From contig JAJEKB010021338.1 in assembly GCA_022393335.1 (NCBI GenBank), forward strand, positions 720,955 through 784,954: a DNA stretch of 64,000 nt, read 5' to 3'. Numbering within the stretch: position 1 is the stretch's first letter; every line of letters begins with the position of its first letter. This DNA comes from Macrotrachela quadricornifera. Taxonomy: Eukaryota > Rotifera > Eurotatoria > Philodinida > Philodinidae. The position numbers and the translations under genes were made by a program. The notes below the pieces were generated by a model. It saw nothing but the letters and a program-made list of their open reading frames with translations. It searched no databases and was not told the DNA's origin. Shown piece after piece: positions 1 through 12,100 of the stretch.

Positions 1-627
1 TAATGCAAAAAATAATCGTTTGATTTATCGATAATAACCGTAAATAACATATAAATTTATTTTTTATTCACCTTTTTTATGCATTAGTCATACAATTTTT
101 TTTCTTCACATACATTACAAACACATGTGTCACTCTATTGGAAAATACCAATAAATTTTATAATATTACCTATCATTATAGTTTCTTAATTTGTCAACAA
201 TGAGAATTCATTTAAAATGACTAAAATTGTACAACCGATATAATTTCTAAGTGCATTTCCGATTTGGACACGATTCATTTTTTGCATCATCAAAAATACG
301 TTTGATGCCACCATGGTTGAGTGGTTACGCTGCTTGGCATGCGCCACCAGACACTATGTTCAAACCTCAGTAACATCATCCACAGAATGATCCTGGACAA
401 ATCACTAACAGCTAAGTTATCTCAAATGATTCATTCCACATGAATCGTTCGTGCTGACTGTATCTTTAGTCAGGATGTTGGACGGAAGAGAGTGCAGATA
501 TCCGCTGTCTGTGAAAAGAAAAGACGATAGAACCTGGCTGCATGTGGGAAACTAGTAATAATAATCACGGCCAACTCCAGCGGGCGATAAGCTTATGGAA
601 CGTTATTATTATTATAGAATTGCGTTA
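1..627 (+). repeat. Dispersed repeat, copy 1, with internal tRNA-like promoter
   Basis: This stretch reappears in inverted orientation at 25215-25873, with clear similarity along its whole length. It ends in an (ATT)n-type tail near 600-615. It starts at or before base 1, so it may be truncated by the window. Inside it, around 314-366, lie an A-box-like and a B-box-like sequence at tRNA spacing, as in tRNA-derived SINEs. Unusually for a SINE, about 300 bp of shared sequence lies upstream of the A box. It could therefore be a composite element or a small segmental duplication. No coding potential is seen. Confidence 0.75.
314..366 (+). promoter_or_regulatory. RNA polymerase III type-2 internal promoter (A and B boxes)
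   Basis: TGGTTGAGTGG at 314-324 fits the tRNA A box (TRGYNNARNNG). GTTCAAACC at 358-366 fits the B box (GTTCRANNC). The start-to-start distance is close to that of a real tRNA gene. The flanking bases do not fold convincingly into a cloverleaf, so this is a tRNA-derived promoter rather than a tRNA. In the inverted copy at 25.5 kb the A box is kept and the B box has decayed. Confidence 0.55.
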
Positions 628-1295
628 TGATTTTGATTGCTTCATGAAGATAGAAATATATTAGACAGTGCTAGGGAGAATAATACATAAAAAAATATAA
701 AGAAAAAAAAGAAGGTGATTGTACTGGAACGCCTAAGAATGACAGAAATTATGAATAAAATGCGTTTCAGTAAAAATATCAACAGAAACGAAAGAAAGTT
801 TCTCATTCTGGAAAATTTCAAAATGCTAATACGCTAAGAGGGACAACTCGACAGAGAATAACCAATACATGAGGCATATAGTAACAGTGAACAAATACCA
901 GAACGTATATATACGTCGCCGGGTGCCAAAGGGTTAAACATAGTTTCAGTGTGGCTATTTCAATTCGACTTATTCCTATCAAGAGAAGCCTACTTTTCAA
1001 AACTAACAGCTTTTCTATAAAGTTTGACTAAAGATTTTCTAAGACAAGAAATCCTATTTTACAGATCACTGGTCGAAATTTTTAAGTCCAAATCTTCCAA
1101 TCACTATAGCTCTATCCTTAGGTCAATCACAAAAAAGAGACTTTTACAGAGGAACAACACGATTCATATCCCTGAATTCAAAAGTTAGTTAAATTTAAAC
1201 ATGATTCAACAAAAATATCAAATCGATAAAAATCTACCTTTAGCAATGTGTTGAATTTTTTTGATCTTTTTATTACAACATCGGGTGATATTTAC
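628..1295. other. Intergenic, possible piggyBac-type terminus
   Basis: No gene is seen. A perfect 14 bp palindrome lies at 903-916. Just after it, GGGTGCCAAAGGG abuts TTAA at 934-937. On the minus strand this reads TTAA followed by CCCTTTGGCACC, the typical layout of a piggyBac-family terminus. No matching second terminus was found, so this is at most a fragment. Confidence 0.35.
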
Positions 1296-2074
1296 ATAGG
1301 GTGATCAAAAATTTCTGTCACTTTCTTATATCTGTATAGAAAAACGACATTCCATTCATCTTTCTATATCGCGTAATCGAGGTAGTTGTTGTGATATTAA
1401 ATGGAAAGTTTCATCCTTCTAACTAACTCCTAGGATATCATTTTGAAATACAGAATAGATAAAAAGAGATTTTATGTGATGCTGTTAGCGGCTATCACCC
1501 TAACATCTGCCATCACAATAATAAATGAAAATTGTTATCAAAATTGGGTTTAGTAAGCAAGACTTGTCCTTCAAGCCACATTTACCCAAAAGCGATCACA
1601 TAAGGCAACCCTCTAATGGCATCCAAATTAACGTTTATCATTTGATGGTTTCTTGAATGGTGGACAAAACTGTCTATATCAGTTAGAAATGTTTGAGTTT
1701 AGTGATAAAGACGTTATCGAGCAAAGTAATATTAATACGATATTGTCCCATCATTTTTTTTGTCACGTTTTTTGAACCACATATTGAATAACGTCACTAT
1801 ATACTTCATTGTTACAGTAATGAAGTTACGGTTCACGACATGTAATCATCTCACACTGAGTTACAAAATAATTAGTCGTCGAATTGTATTCAACATGGAC
1901 TGTGCAATCACCAGCTATAGCAGTTAAGCGGGAGTACTAACCGGGAAGTAAATTTTTTACCTATTCTTTACTTCAAAATGATATCGTAGGAGTTGGTTGG
2001 AAATAGCCACCTCGATTATGTGATATAGAAATATACAGATATAATAATGTGACAGAACTTTTTGACTATCTTAT
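1296..2074. mobile_element. Foldback / mariner-like non-autonomous element
   Basis: The two ends are long imperfect inverted repeats. 1296-1465 pairs with about 1940-2074, sharing GTGATCAAAAATTTCTGTCAC-type termini, the words TATATCTGTATA and TAATCGAGGT, and then TGATATCAT-type sequence. The interior has no long ORF. The structure is that of a MITE or a deleted Tc1/mariner-like element. The family assignment is inference from the terminus style only. Confidence 0.6.
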
Positions 2075-3076
2075 GTATTTGATAGTCCGGTTGAAATAGT
2101 TCTTATTAAATAGAAGCATGTCTATAAATGAAAGTTATGCTAGTATTTTTGTTAATATCAGTAACACTTTCCATCGTCGTATTGAATTCATTGATTAATA
2201 CAATCAGCTACAAATTCATTCTTATTTACATTCGCAAAAATGCTTATGAGAGTCCTTAATATATATCGATATGTATCTGTAGATTCTTTAACATAAACGG
2301 AAGCAGTTAGATAAATAATATATCTAAGTATATTTCAGTATTGCATTGCTATTAAAATAACCTTTTCTCGAAATATGGAATGCTACTTTATTCTGTTGCT
2401 TAATATCCATACTTGTTTGCATCGTATTAATTAATTTGACATATCTCATCATCTTCTTGATAACATTTTTCAAATAATTTTTAACAAAAAATATTATTAA
2501 AAAAATATTGAGAACATTGTTGCTTAACCAGAATAATCGCTATGAATTTGTCGAGCTTTCATACGTAAATATTTCCATGGATTGATTTGGTACATCACAA
2601 GCAGATTATTACAGTAGATCATTTTGACTACAGTTCTTTGTCTATTAGCTTGTAATAAATAGAGATATAAGTCGATTATAGAACTGCCAACAGTAGTTAA
2701 ATATTCCAAATAACTACGAACAAATTGAAAAATAGAAAAATTTCAAATGTAGTTTACATCTACCTTTGAATGGAAGCGATAATTTACAAAGATTTACTTT
2801 AATGTTGATAGCAATGACTACCTTAATTCCAAAATTTTTGCTACTGATAGTAGTTGAATAAACATAAGGATTATATATTTAGTGATAAAGATATAGGAAC
2901 CCATCTTTTTCACTGATTCAGTTTTGTCGAATAGAATGAAATGTTTGCATTCAATAAATCTGTCAATTTATACATATATTCAACAAGATGAATTTAGCTT
3001 GATTATTTTTATTCAAAAATCTCAAATTACAAAGATATTAGTTAGATCAATTCTTAATCAAATCGACATATTATGA
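2075..3076. other. Intergenic and 3' flank of GFA copy 1
   Basis: 2075-2820 shows no recognisable gene; the ORF at 2524-2709 looks like chance. From about 2825 the sequence is the downstream part of the GFA duplication unit. It recurs before the stop codons of copies 2 (about 5500-5740) and 4 (about 14870-15115), and part of it before copy 3. Confidence 0.6.
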
Positions 3077-3496
3077 TTATTTTGGTGGCATTGTATCAAA
3101 CTGTTTTGCATCATCAATTGGTTTCACCCAAGATAATCTTGATGCACAATAGAATTTCATTGCAGGTTTTGGAATTTCATCAAGTAATCCCAATCGAATA
3201 ATCTTTTGGCCAGGTAAGTTGGCTGCAGTTGTAGAAATTGGGCTACCACAGTTACCACAAAAAGTACGGTAAAGTACCATTCCACTATCCGTATTACCAT
3301 CTGGATAAGTTTTTAGTTGTCCTGTGACTTTAACAGCTGACTCTGGAACAGTAATATCAATTGATCCAAAAGAGCCAGAAGTTTTACGACAGTTCTTGCA
3401 ATGACATAAAAGAATTTCATCACCAGCATCTAGTAGTTGTTTATCAATGGAAACAGTGATTTGTCCACATAAACATTCACCAGTGATGAAGCTCAT
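3077..3496 (-). CDS. GFA/CENP-V-domain protein, array copy 1
   Basis: A single-exon 139-aa protein of the GFA family (Pfam GFA, the fold of glutathione-dependent formaldehyde-activating enzyme and of CENP-V). The zinc-binding cysteines are all visible: CLCG at residues 8-11, CHCKNC at 31-36 and FCGNC at 79-83. The length is normal for a stand-alone GFA domain. There is no signal peptide or membrane segment, so a cytosolic location is expected. Start: the ATG at 3496 is preceded by an AG 8 nt upstream, a position conserved in all four copies and usable as a splice or trans-splice acceptor. It is the most divergent of the four tandem copies. The substrate is unknown; many GFA proteins are annotated as thiol-adduct or aldehyde-related carbon-sulphur lyases, but that is family knowledge and not shown here. 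An intronless, bacterial/fungal-like domain fits horizontal acquisition, which is untested. Confidence 0.9.
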   Translation of the reverse strand: MSFITGECLCGQITVSIDKQLLDAGDEILLCHCKNCRKTSGSFGSIDITVPESAVKVTGQLKTYPDGNTDSGMVLYRTFCGNCGSPISTTAANLPGQKIIRLGLLDEIPKPAMKFYCASRLSWVKPIDDAKQFDTMPPK

Positions 3497-5743
3497 TTTC
3501 GTTACTATTTATCTTTATTTTTACTAAGGTGTTTGAAACCAATCGTGTTTCTAATATGTGTTTGTAGATATTAGATATTATAATGTAGATTGTTGATATA
3601 AGGGATGGGAAAAGTAATAGTCAATCGCTCACTCATTCTTTCGTTCTCTTACTTATTATAAACGAAAACAAAAGACATGTGAGTAGAAACTTGCTAATCG
3701 AAATGAATAGACATTATGCACAGTTACATACTTCGATTCAAAAAATCATCCTCTATAAAGCCTTGCTTTTTTTTCTTCGTAACAGAAATAAAAGGACAAT
3801 ATAGATAGGTGAAGGATTGCTCTCTTTCCTATACTCTCATATCGAATACAATAACGGCAATGCATGCATCATAATAGTACATTTATTTATTCCATCTATT
3901 GAAAGAAGAGTTACACATTAGATAGCTCTTACTATCAAATATTCATGCATTCGTCTATGTCACAAAATGAAAGAAAAAGAAACGCATAATATGTATATAT
4001 TGTATTGAAGTTACAATTTTGACAACTAATTTTGCATTTTAGCATTATACATATTATTTATATGAATATGCGAAAGAATTTGTTTAGAAAAATAAAACTT
4101 TACATTTTATTAATACTGTACACGATTATAGATCTATTCAGACAATACTAAGTTTTGTAACTAATGAACATATTCATCAAGTACTTTCACATGATCTATA
4201 CCATATATAAGAACATAATCTGAATAGTTCTCATCATTTATCCTATTCATGATATCTTGTGTTTCTTCTATCAATCATGCCGTTCAGTTTTATAAAAAAT
4301 ATTAAAGATATAAAATACCTTCGCCGAAGTGAAGTTTTCTTTTAATAAAACCAAAATATATTATATATAGAGTGGCGCAAAAGTCACGGTACTAAAAAAA
4401 AATTAAATATATTCGTTATAGCTTGAGCAAAGGAGCTGATTTATTTATCAATAGTAGAGGTATCATCAAAGTTTATATCCATAAAGACATGTCTATAGGG
4501 ATCTCTTGTTAAGTTTTGATATTGATCTCAGCAAAAAAGACTTTCAATTTTTCACAGATTGAAAAGAAAACGATGTACTTATTAAACAGTTTATCAGGAC
4601 ACGTCTCTATGGGTATAAACCTTGAAAATACCTCTACTATCGATAAAGAAATTAGCTACTTTTCTCAAACCTTGAATAAATTCAACCAATCTTATTGATA
4701 TAAAATTGATATATCACTAAAATTAAAATATCGTATACATGAAAATGCAATCTTCACTTCGCTCGATGTGATTTCTAATCTGGTACGCATTTAACTTGTT
4801 CGTGTAAAAATAAACATTAGTCAATGATCTAGCGTCTCATCTTTTTAGATTCTTGATTTTCATGATTATTAGCTAAGATTCTTTTCCATTGCTCTGTGCA
4901 AGACCCTTGTCTGATTCTTTTTATCACAAAAAACAAAAACTTGCGTATTCTGATAAGCTTCTTGAACTTTATTATCCTCATTTATATAAACCAGCTATTA
5001 TTATATTTCAGCGTGATTTTATTATAAAATCTTTAAAGAATGATCGATATTTATAAATATAAGTACCATAATAGAAAATTAAAAAAACATTGAAATTATC
5101 AAAACGACCAATACAAAAGTTATGCAGTTTCATGCCCATTAAAAGAAAATTTCAATTGACGAAGTTGAAACAAACCTTGACAAAAAAATCAAAAACAAGT
5201 GTCTATTTACAGTGTTAACTTACTTTATTTATAGGACTATGTTAACAGTCTCATCATTATTATAGAAATGAAAGATGAAATATATGCAAGCGATGTATAT
5301 AAACACAATGTACAAAGAATAGCTCTCTCTTTTTCTTTTGCCATTTCACTAAGATTTTTTAAAAAAAAAAAAAGGATTTCTCCTTGAACATCAAGAATAA
5401 CAAGAACCTTATCTGATCGATCAAGAAAAACAAGAAACTGCAAAGAATCGGCCCAAAAACAACGATTGGGACAGTGACTATCTTAGTTTAGAAATTTTTT
5501 CTATTGGTGCCAGTTGATTAACCAAAAGGATTATATATTTAATAATAAACATATATGTTCTACGAACCCATCCTATTCACTGATAAAGTTCTATTGAATA
5601 CAATGGAATGTTTTCAATCAATTAATCTATTACTTTAGACATATATATGACAAGATGAATTTAGTTTGATTATTTTTATTCAAGAATCTCAAGCTACAAA
5701 AATATTAGTTAGATAAGTTCTTAATCAAATCGACATGTTATGA
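3497..5743. other. Duplication-unit spacer between GFA copies 1 and 2
   Basis: No gene is supported; the ORFs at 4516-4698 and 5237-5443 are chance. 3497-4000 is the 5' flank shared with the other GFA genes. 5090-5740 is shared with the units at 7510-8590, 12340-12586 and 14490-15117. The uninterrupted site TGCAGTTT at 5123-5130 corresponds to the target of the 940 bp transposon in the next unit. This spacer is about 500 bp longer than the standard unit, so it carries extra inserted DNA, probably around 4.0-4.6 kb. Confidence 0.6.
4380..4690. repeat. Rearranged inverted copies of a spacer motif
   Basis: 4390-4530 is an inverted version, and about 4590-4690 a direct version, of the spacer segment found at 7155-7290 and 14120-14270 (words such as ATAAAGAAATTAG and CCTTGA). 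The two arms can pair into a stem with a loop of about 60 nt. Termini reading AAAGTCA next to the pieces resemble mariner ends, so a small mariner-type MITE is possible. Confidence 0.45.
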
Positions 5744-6163
5744 TTATTTTGGTGGCATTGCATCGAATTGTTTTACATCATCAATTGGTTTTATCCAAGA
5801 TGGTCTTGATTTACAATATACCTCCAGTGCAGGTTTTGGAATGTCTTCAAATAATCCCAATTTAACGACCTGGACACCAGGCAAATTAGCTGTGGCTGAA
5901 TAAATTGGACAACCACAGTTACCACAAAAAGCACGGTGAACTGTTCCTCCACTATCCGTATTGCTATCTTGATAAATTTTTGGTTGTCCTGTGATTTTAA
6001 CAGCTGACTCTGGAGCAAGAATATTAATGGATGCGGTACAACCACCAGCTTGACGACAGTTCGTACAATGACATAAAGCAACCGCGTTACCAGCATCTAG
6101 TACTTGTTTATCAACAGAAACAGTGATTTGTCCACATAAACATTTACCAGTAACAGTGCTCAT
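5744..6163 (-). CDS. GFA/CENP-V-domain protein, array copy 2
   Basis: A 139-aa single-exon GFA-domain protein, closely similar to copies 3 and 4 and less so to copy 1. Zinc ligands: CLCG at 8-11, CHCTNC at 31-36 and FCGNC at 79-83, so the metal site is intact. The open frame continues three codons upstream to a GTG, but in a eukaryote the ATG at 6163 is the likely start and aligns with the other copies. An AG acceptor-like dinucleotide lies 8 nt before the ATG. The 5' flank (to about 6560) and 3' flank are shared with the neighbouring copies, so regulation was probably duplicated with the gene. Predicted soluble; the reaction is unknown. Confidence 0.9.
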   Translation of the reverse strand: MSTVTGKCLCGQITVSVDKQVLDAGNAVALCHCTNCRQAGGCTASINILAPESAVKITGQPKIYQDSNTDSGGTVHRAFCGNCGCPIYSATANLPGVQVVKLGLFEDIPKPALEVYCKSRPSWIKPIDDVKQFDAMPPK

Positions 6164-7550
6164 TTTCGTCACTATTTACCTTTTTTTTACTAAAGTGTTT
6201 GAAACCAGTTGTATTTCTAATATGTGAGTGTGAATATTAGATATTATAATATGGTTTATTTATATAAGAAATAGGCACGATAATAGCCACTAACACATTT
6301 ATTTTATCGTTATCTTGTTTATTACGAACGAGAAAAAAAAGAGAGACACTTGAATGAAATTTTTGACTCGCAACGAAAAGAAAAATTATACACATTCACA
6401 TACTTCGGATGAAAAATCGTCGATTCTAAGGGCTTGCTTTTTTTCTCGTACTGATAATATAATCATAAAATGAAGGAATGAGTGACTGCTCTCTCTTTTT
6501 TATATCTACATACTTCATTTCGAATTGAATAACGATAATGTATTGATTGTAGCAATACATCGATATATTGTAAAAGCAAGAAATTTGACAAGATTGAAAT
6601 AGAAAGAAATGCTAATAATTTTGCTTCATGTGGAGATCACAACCAAAATATGAATCTTCTTTAAAAAATTTATCTCAACGTGCTGTTCTTCTTTTTTCTC
6701 AATTTAAATTCTTCAGTTTTTATCGCGTTTTATTGGGACCCATTTTCATGATTGTCTTATTTATTATTTGAATCATAACCTGTTATATATATAGAACAAT
6801 GTCTCACATAAATAAATTTTCTTTCTTATTTAAATCAATAGTACCGTAGTGTGAAAGTTGAAAGTTGAATTCCAATATTCAACTGTTCACTTCAAGTATT
6901 CAAGTATTTTAAATATTCAATCCCTTCCAAGCGTTCTACTTTCATCCTTACCTTCAAGTTTGGCACCCTCCTTCCCCCTTTGAATACTTGAATATTTGAA
7001 TTCCAATTTCAAGTATTAAATATATGATAAGGAACAACATGTTTTCGTCGGAGATATTCAATTTTTATTTTCGGCAACAAGACTTTCGCGATATTGTATA
7101 TCGTTTTTTTCCAATCTATGAAAAAGTGACATTTTTTTTGTTGTAATCAATATCGAAACTTAACAAGAGGTCCCTATAGGTATGTCTTTATGAATAGAAA
7201 CCTTGAGCATACTACTAGTATTCATAAAGAAATTAGCTCCTTTGCTCAAATCATAAACAATATATTTAATTTTTCTTTTGTATGATGACTTTTGGACGAT
7301 CTTGTACTAAGAAAGATAGTTTCGACTTTTTGAATAAATTCAATAAATCGTATTGATATAAAATTGATATATCAGTAACATTAAAATATAGTATACATGA
7401 AAATGCAATCATCACTTGACTCGTATTGTTATATTTCTTCGTCATTTTATTATAAAATTTTTCAAGAATTACTGATATTTCTAAATATAAGTAATATAAC
7501 AGAGAATTAAAAGAACATTGAAATTATCAAAACGATCAATACAAAAGTTA
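6164..7550. other. Duplication-unit spacer upstream of GFA copy 2
   Basis: No gene. 6164-6600 is the shared GFA promoter flank. 6848-7025 is a small repeat described separately. 7025-7550 continues the unit and aligns with 14005-14533 almost throughout. Confidence 0.6.
6848..7025. repeat. Short inverted-end repeat, copy 1 of 3
   Basis: A segment of about 180 bp whose ends mirror each other (TTCAAGTATTCAAGTA near the left end, TACTTGAATATTTGAA near the right). It recurs at 13823-14005 and, more diverged, at 16146-16350, each time in the same place upstream of a GFA gene. It is probably a MITE that predates the array duplications. Confidence 0.6.
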
Positions 7551-7558
7551 TGCAGTTT

Positions 7559-8498
7559 GGGGGGCTCCCTTTTCGTCCTCGCTTTTTTTTACGAACATCG
7601 GTCTTAGATGTCCGCAACGCCACCCAGTTATTGTAAAAGTGTCCGGATGTCCGAAATGGAAAAACCGGAAGATCGAAATGAAAATACCGGATGTCCGGAG
7701 CAAAAATTGTCCGATGTTCGAAACGGTAAATTACAGGGTGTTCGTAACATAAGATACCGGATGCCCGGAGCAAAAACTGTCCGATGTTGGAAACGATAAA
7801 TTACAGGGTCTTCGTAACATAAAATACCGGATGTCCGGAACAAAAATTATCAGATGGTCGAAACGATAAATTACAGAGTGTTCGGAAAGAATAGGAGACT
7901 GATGTTCGTTAAGATATACTTTATTTTACATTATATTCTACTGGAGTTTTTCTACAAAAAATCGTAAAATAACAAGTACAAGTTTTAACATATCACACAC
8001 ATAAATAACACTGCAGCTTTGTTTTTATCAGTGATTTTCACAATTTATCTTTAAAATCCATCGCTCATTCACGATCTCTACTTCCCAGAAAATCTAACTG
8101 AATGTATATACCTGTAGAGGTGACTATACCCAACGACTTACAAATATACTATATGAATGAATTATTCTCCATTTTAAAAAGCAAACACCATAATTCATTC
8201 TTAACAGCCATCATTTTATATTCCGAACATTCTGCAAATTATCGTTTCGAACATCGATCATTTTTTGTCCCACTCTTCCGTCATTTTATGTTACGAACTC
8301 CTTGTAGTTTACCGTTTCTAACATCGGACAATTTTTGCTCCGGGCATCCGGTATCTTATGTTACGAACACCCTGTAATTTACCGTTTCTAACATCGGACA
8401 ATTTTTGCTCCGGGCATCGGTAACTCAAAATTATACTCCCGATCATCCGGTCATGGTACCGGATGTTCGGAAGAGTGAGGACGAAAAGGGATTCACCC
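7559..8498. mobile_element. 940 bp non-autonomous DNA transposon with 8 bp TSD
   Basis: The element is flanked by TGCAGTTT at 7551-7558 and 8499-8506, an 8 bp target-site duplication. Paralogous spacers carry the empty site once: 5123-5130 and 14534-14541. The terminal inverted repeats share CCCTTTTCGTCCTC and begin GGG. Subterminally there are tandem 70 bp units (starting 7684, 7754 and 7824), rich in CCGGATGTCCGG-type words. The same units occur inverted at about 8217-8465. The central 7890-8215 has no long ORF. An 8 bp TSD suits the hAT or P superfamilies; the superfamily is not proven. Confidence 0.9.
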
Positions 8499-9147
8499 TG
8501 CAGTTTCATGCCCATTAAAAGTAAATTTCAATCGACAAAGTTGAAACAAACCTTGACAAATAAATCAAAAACAAATATCTATTTAAAGGACCATATGAAA
8601 AGGAGTGGTGCAAAATCTACCCGTATGCGCAACCGGTCGGTTGGAGAAAATTGTGAAAACTTACTATAGGAGCTGGAGAAATTTTTTGAAAAACTACTTT
8701 TCGTTTTTAGGAAAACTTTACGTTATTATATGTATGCACATTCGTTCTTCGTCCTATTTTGTTAGTGATGTTCCCTGGATTTTTTCTTTCTGTTATACAA
8801 TGTATCTAGTGAATTTTTCTTTTCTGCTATGTACTGTATGTAATGAAATTTTCCTTTTCTTATCATCTATGGAATTTACTATAATATGAATTTTCCCTCT
8901 AAGTATAGTTGTATATATAGTCATTAAATTGTTGCGAATTAAAGGCAATATATTCAGAAATATATCAAATAGGATCGACATCTCACATAAATGTATCCAA
9001 GTAAAGAACAGCTATTGTTTTTTTTATTACGAATGGATAGGAAGAAAAGATAAATCAAGAGAACAGTGGAAGAGTAAGAATCCTAAGGAAAAATATAAAT
9101 TAAAGACATGCGAGAATAATTTGGGCAAATATTAATATAAAATAGAT

Positions 9148-12100
9148 GTGATTGAAAAATCGGGAACACCAACAAATGATGATAATGCTAATCAGAATGA
9201 AGAACAAGAACAGGCAAATATGATTACATCGTCTCTGTACATAGCAACCTCAACAGCGTCAAGCATTAATAATATCATTTCATCTTCAATATCAGTTTTG
9301 GGTGCGCTATCGGTCCTAAGTGCACCACCAAGTCCAGCAAAAAATTTTAAAAAACACCGAATTCTATACAAGATCAATTAGTACTGATGGCAAAACAACT
9401 TTCAAAGATATCTGAGGTCATTGAAAATACTAACATAAAAAAGTACCGATGAATTATCATCATTATCTACACAAGCAGACGATTTTGAACAAACATTGGA
9501 GTGTATCAAATGTTCAGATGAACTCTTTATGCTAAAAAGGTTAGAAATAAATGATCATTTAGATACGATCATGTGTATTCCTTATTCAGTTTGGGAAAAA
9601 CAACACCAAAATATTTATTAACTTCCGTTAAATGTTCATATGGCACGTTTCAATATGTTGAACAAAAAGGAAATGAGTCTTTAGCAGAACGATCTCGAAA
9701 ATTAAAAAAAAAAATTAAAAAATTAATTTTACAAATCAATTGTATTTGCGGTTTATTCGAAAACAAGAAAAAAAATGAGAACTTGGAGATTTTATCAAGC
9801 AAAATGAAAAAGCAGAAATGAATGTTGGTAGAGCTGCTCTATTTTCCATTCGAAGTGGTTTAGATGGTTTTAAATTTGTTGAGACAATAAATCTATTAGA
9901 TTTATCTAAAGCAGCTGTTGGTACTTACAGGCAAATACAAAACTTTTCAGTAGTCTTTATATGCAATATACAGCATTGTTACATAGGTCCCAACTTGTAA
10001 CTTTATGATCAGAAGAGGGGAAATTGACGATAATATTTCAACTCATTTTATTAAACCAAAGATGTCCCTTTTATAGGACCACTTTGAATATGATCACGCA
10101 ACAAAAAAAAAGAAAAAAGAAAAGAAACACATAAAGAAATTGAGAAGAGACAAAGACAAGCAGGAGGGCAGCGCGTGGTTCCCTCCTGCTTATGAAGAAA
10201 TTTAACAAAGACAAGAAGGAGAATAATGGGTACATCTCCTTCTTAATATTAAGTTAATATTAAAAGAAAGAAGATGACATCATGTATCCGCATGACATAG
10301 TGCATGCACATGACGTCATTTATCTTCTTTCCAAGCGTGATATGAGAATTTCAATCATTCTCATAGACGAAATATAGAAGAAAAGAAGAGAGAGAAAAAA
10401 AAAAAAAGGTTGACCTAGATATGCTAGAGAAGTTATACAAACGAAAAAGAAAGGAAAGGAAAAGACATACACTTACATAGAGCACGCGCGTAACGCATGT
10501 ACATATACAAGGAATGTAATTCTCTATGTTAGAGTGCTCTCTAACAAGCATATTTCTTTTATAGTTAGATACAGCGGATGGTTTTTTGAGAAACTTCGAG
10601 CATCAATGGCAACTATAATGAAAGAACGAGTTGTTGAACATTTAAAAACAATCGCTCCTGTTACACAACGTCATCGAATATTTGGTCTAACATTCGATAG
10701 AGTAACGCTGTTGAGAAGGTCAATGCAAATCACCATGATGATATTAATGGTTGACGGCCAACTGACGCCTATTTGTCTTCAATTACCATTATGTAAAACT
10801 GAACTATTGTGTGAAGAATTGGCAGAAAACTATTTTCAAGTAATGGAATCACTTGGTTTACTTCAATCAATATTAAAACAGTAGCTGGTTGGTTGTGCTG
10901 TTGGTGGTGTATATATCCATTTGAATATTGGCAAACATTTATCTAAAATGATTGGTGTAACCGAAGAATGGTCATCAGTTTCATAGGATTGTGCTCATTT
11001 ACTTGAACTAGCTATTAATGATGTTAAAAAACAACCAAAACTCTTGTGGTTAACGAGATTTATCAGAATATGTTCTGGGATTATGAAAAAATATTCATTT
11101 AGTAAACAATATGGTCAGCTGTTGTAAGTAGCTGAGTGAATAGAAGATATTTTACAACCGAAACAATTTCATACAACTCGTTTTATTAGTTCAGAACGTC
11201 GTATTTATGAAACTATGATGAGGGATTGGTCGACATTTTATGAATTACATGAACAAGATAGTATTGATAATGCACTAACTGATGGTGATTTAACTGCCCA
11301 TACTCGACACAGTACTAATTCAAAAAAGAAACTGGTGATGGTGATAATAGTACTTTAAAGATGAATTACAAACAGATTTTTGCAATTGACATAATGATTT
11401 GTTTCTTCCTTGTTTTGTTGTAAATCGAAGAAATAAAATCTGTCGATTTTGTTTGTAAATTTGTGAGATTGACTGATACATATAATACGATTGTAAAAGC
11501 ATCTATATTTGTACAACACGTGAATACGTATTCATGGAAATATGATGATGCAATACGATATTTACAAGAATCTTTAAATAATTATACTATACTACTTGAA
11601 CAACTTGATTTAAATGCAGCACAAGAAATGAATAGTATTGAAGGTAAAGCTTTGTCTTACATAATAGAGTATACACTCACGTCTGATCATTTTTGTTTCT
11701 ATTTAGAATGCGAACAAGATGCACCAGATATTCCATATACCACCACAGCATCAACTATTGATTGCGAAGATTTTGACAATATTGAGGAAGAAGAGGATCA
11801 ACCGATATTACCAGCATCAACATCAACGTATATAGAACAATATTATCAGACTTTGTATAATTGTATATTTAGAGACCATCCAATTGTTAGACATCGAAGT
11901 GATTATGACTCAGAAGATCTATCTTCATGTGTTCGACAAAAACTAATTGTGCTGTGCCAACAGCTAGTCAGTGGAATTGAAATAGGTTTTAAAAATACGC
12001 CCTCAAATTTTCAGCTGATGAAAACTTGTCCCGATTTGTCATCGTTATACGAACAAGTAGTATTAACAGGTCAGCAAATATTGGTTGATTATAGTCAATC

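Noticed and set aside
307..380. Functional tRNA gene
   Set aside because: A and B boxes are present, but acceptor and anticodon stems do not pair convincingly.
5791..6096. 101-codon minus ORF inside GFA copy 2 (and its equivalents at 12634-12888 and 15165-15470)
   Set aside because: It is the alternative frame of the GFA gene, lacks the Cys motifs and starts at no supported site.
7620..7890. Regular 70 bp repeats that might suggest a CRISPR or satellite array
   Set aside because: The whole repeat is conserved without variable spacers, and the array is mirrored at 8217-8465 inside a transposon with terminal inverted repeats.
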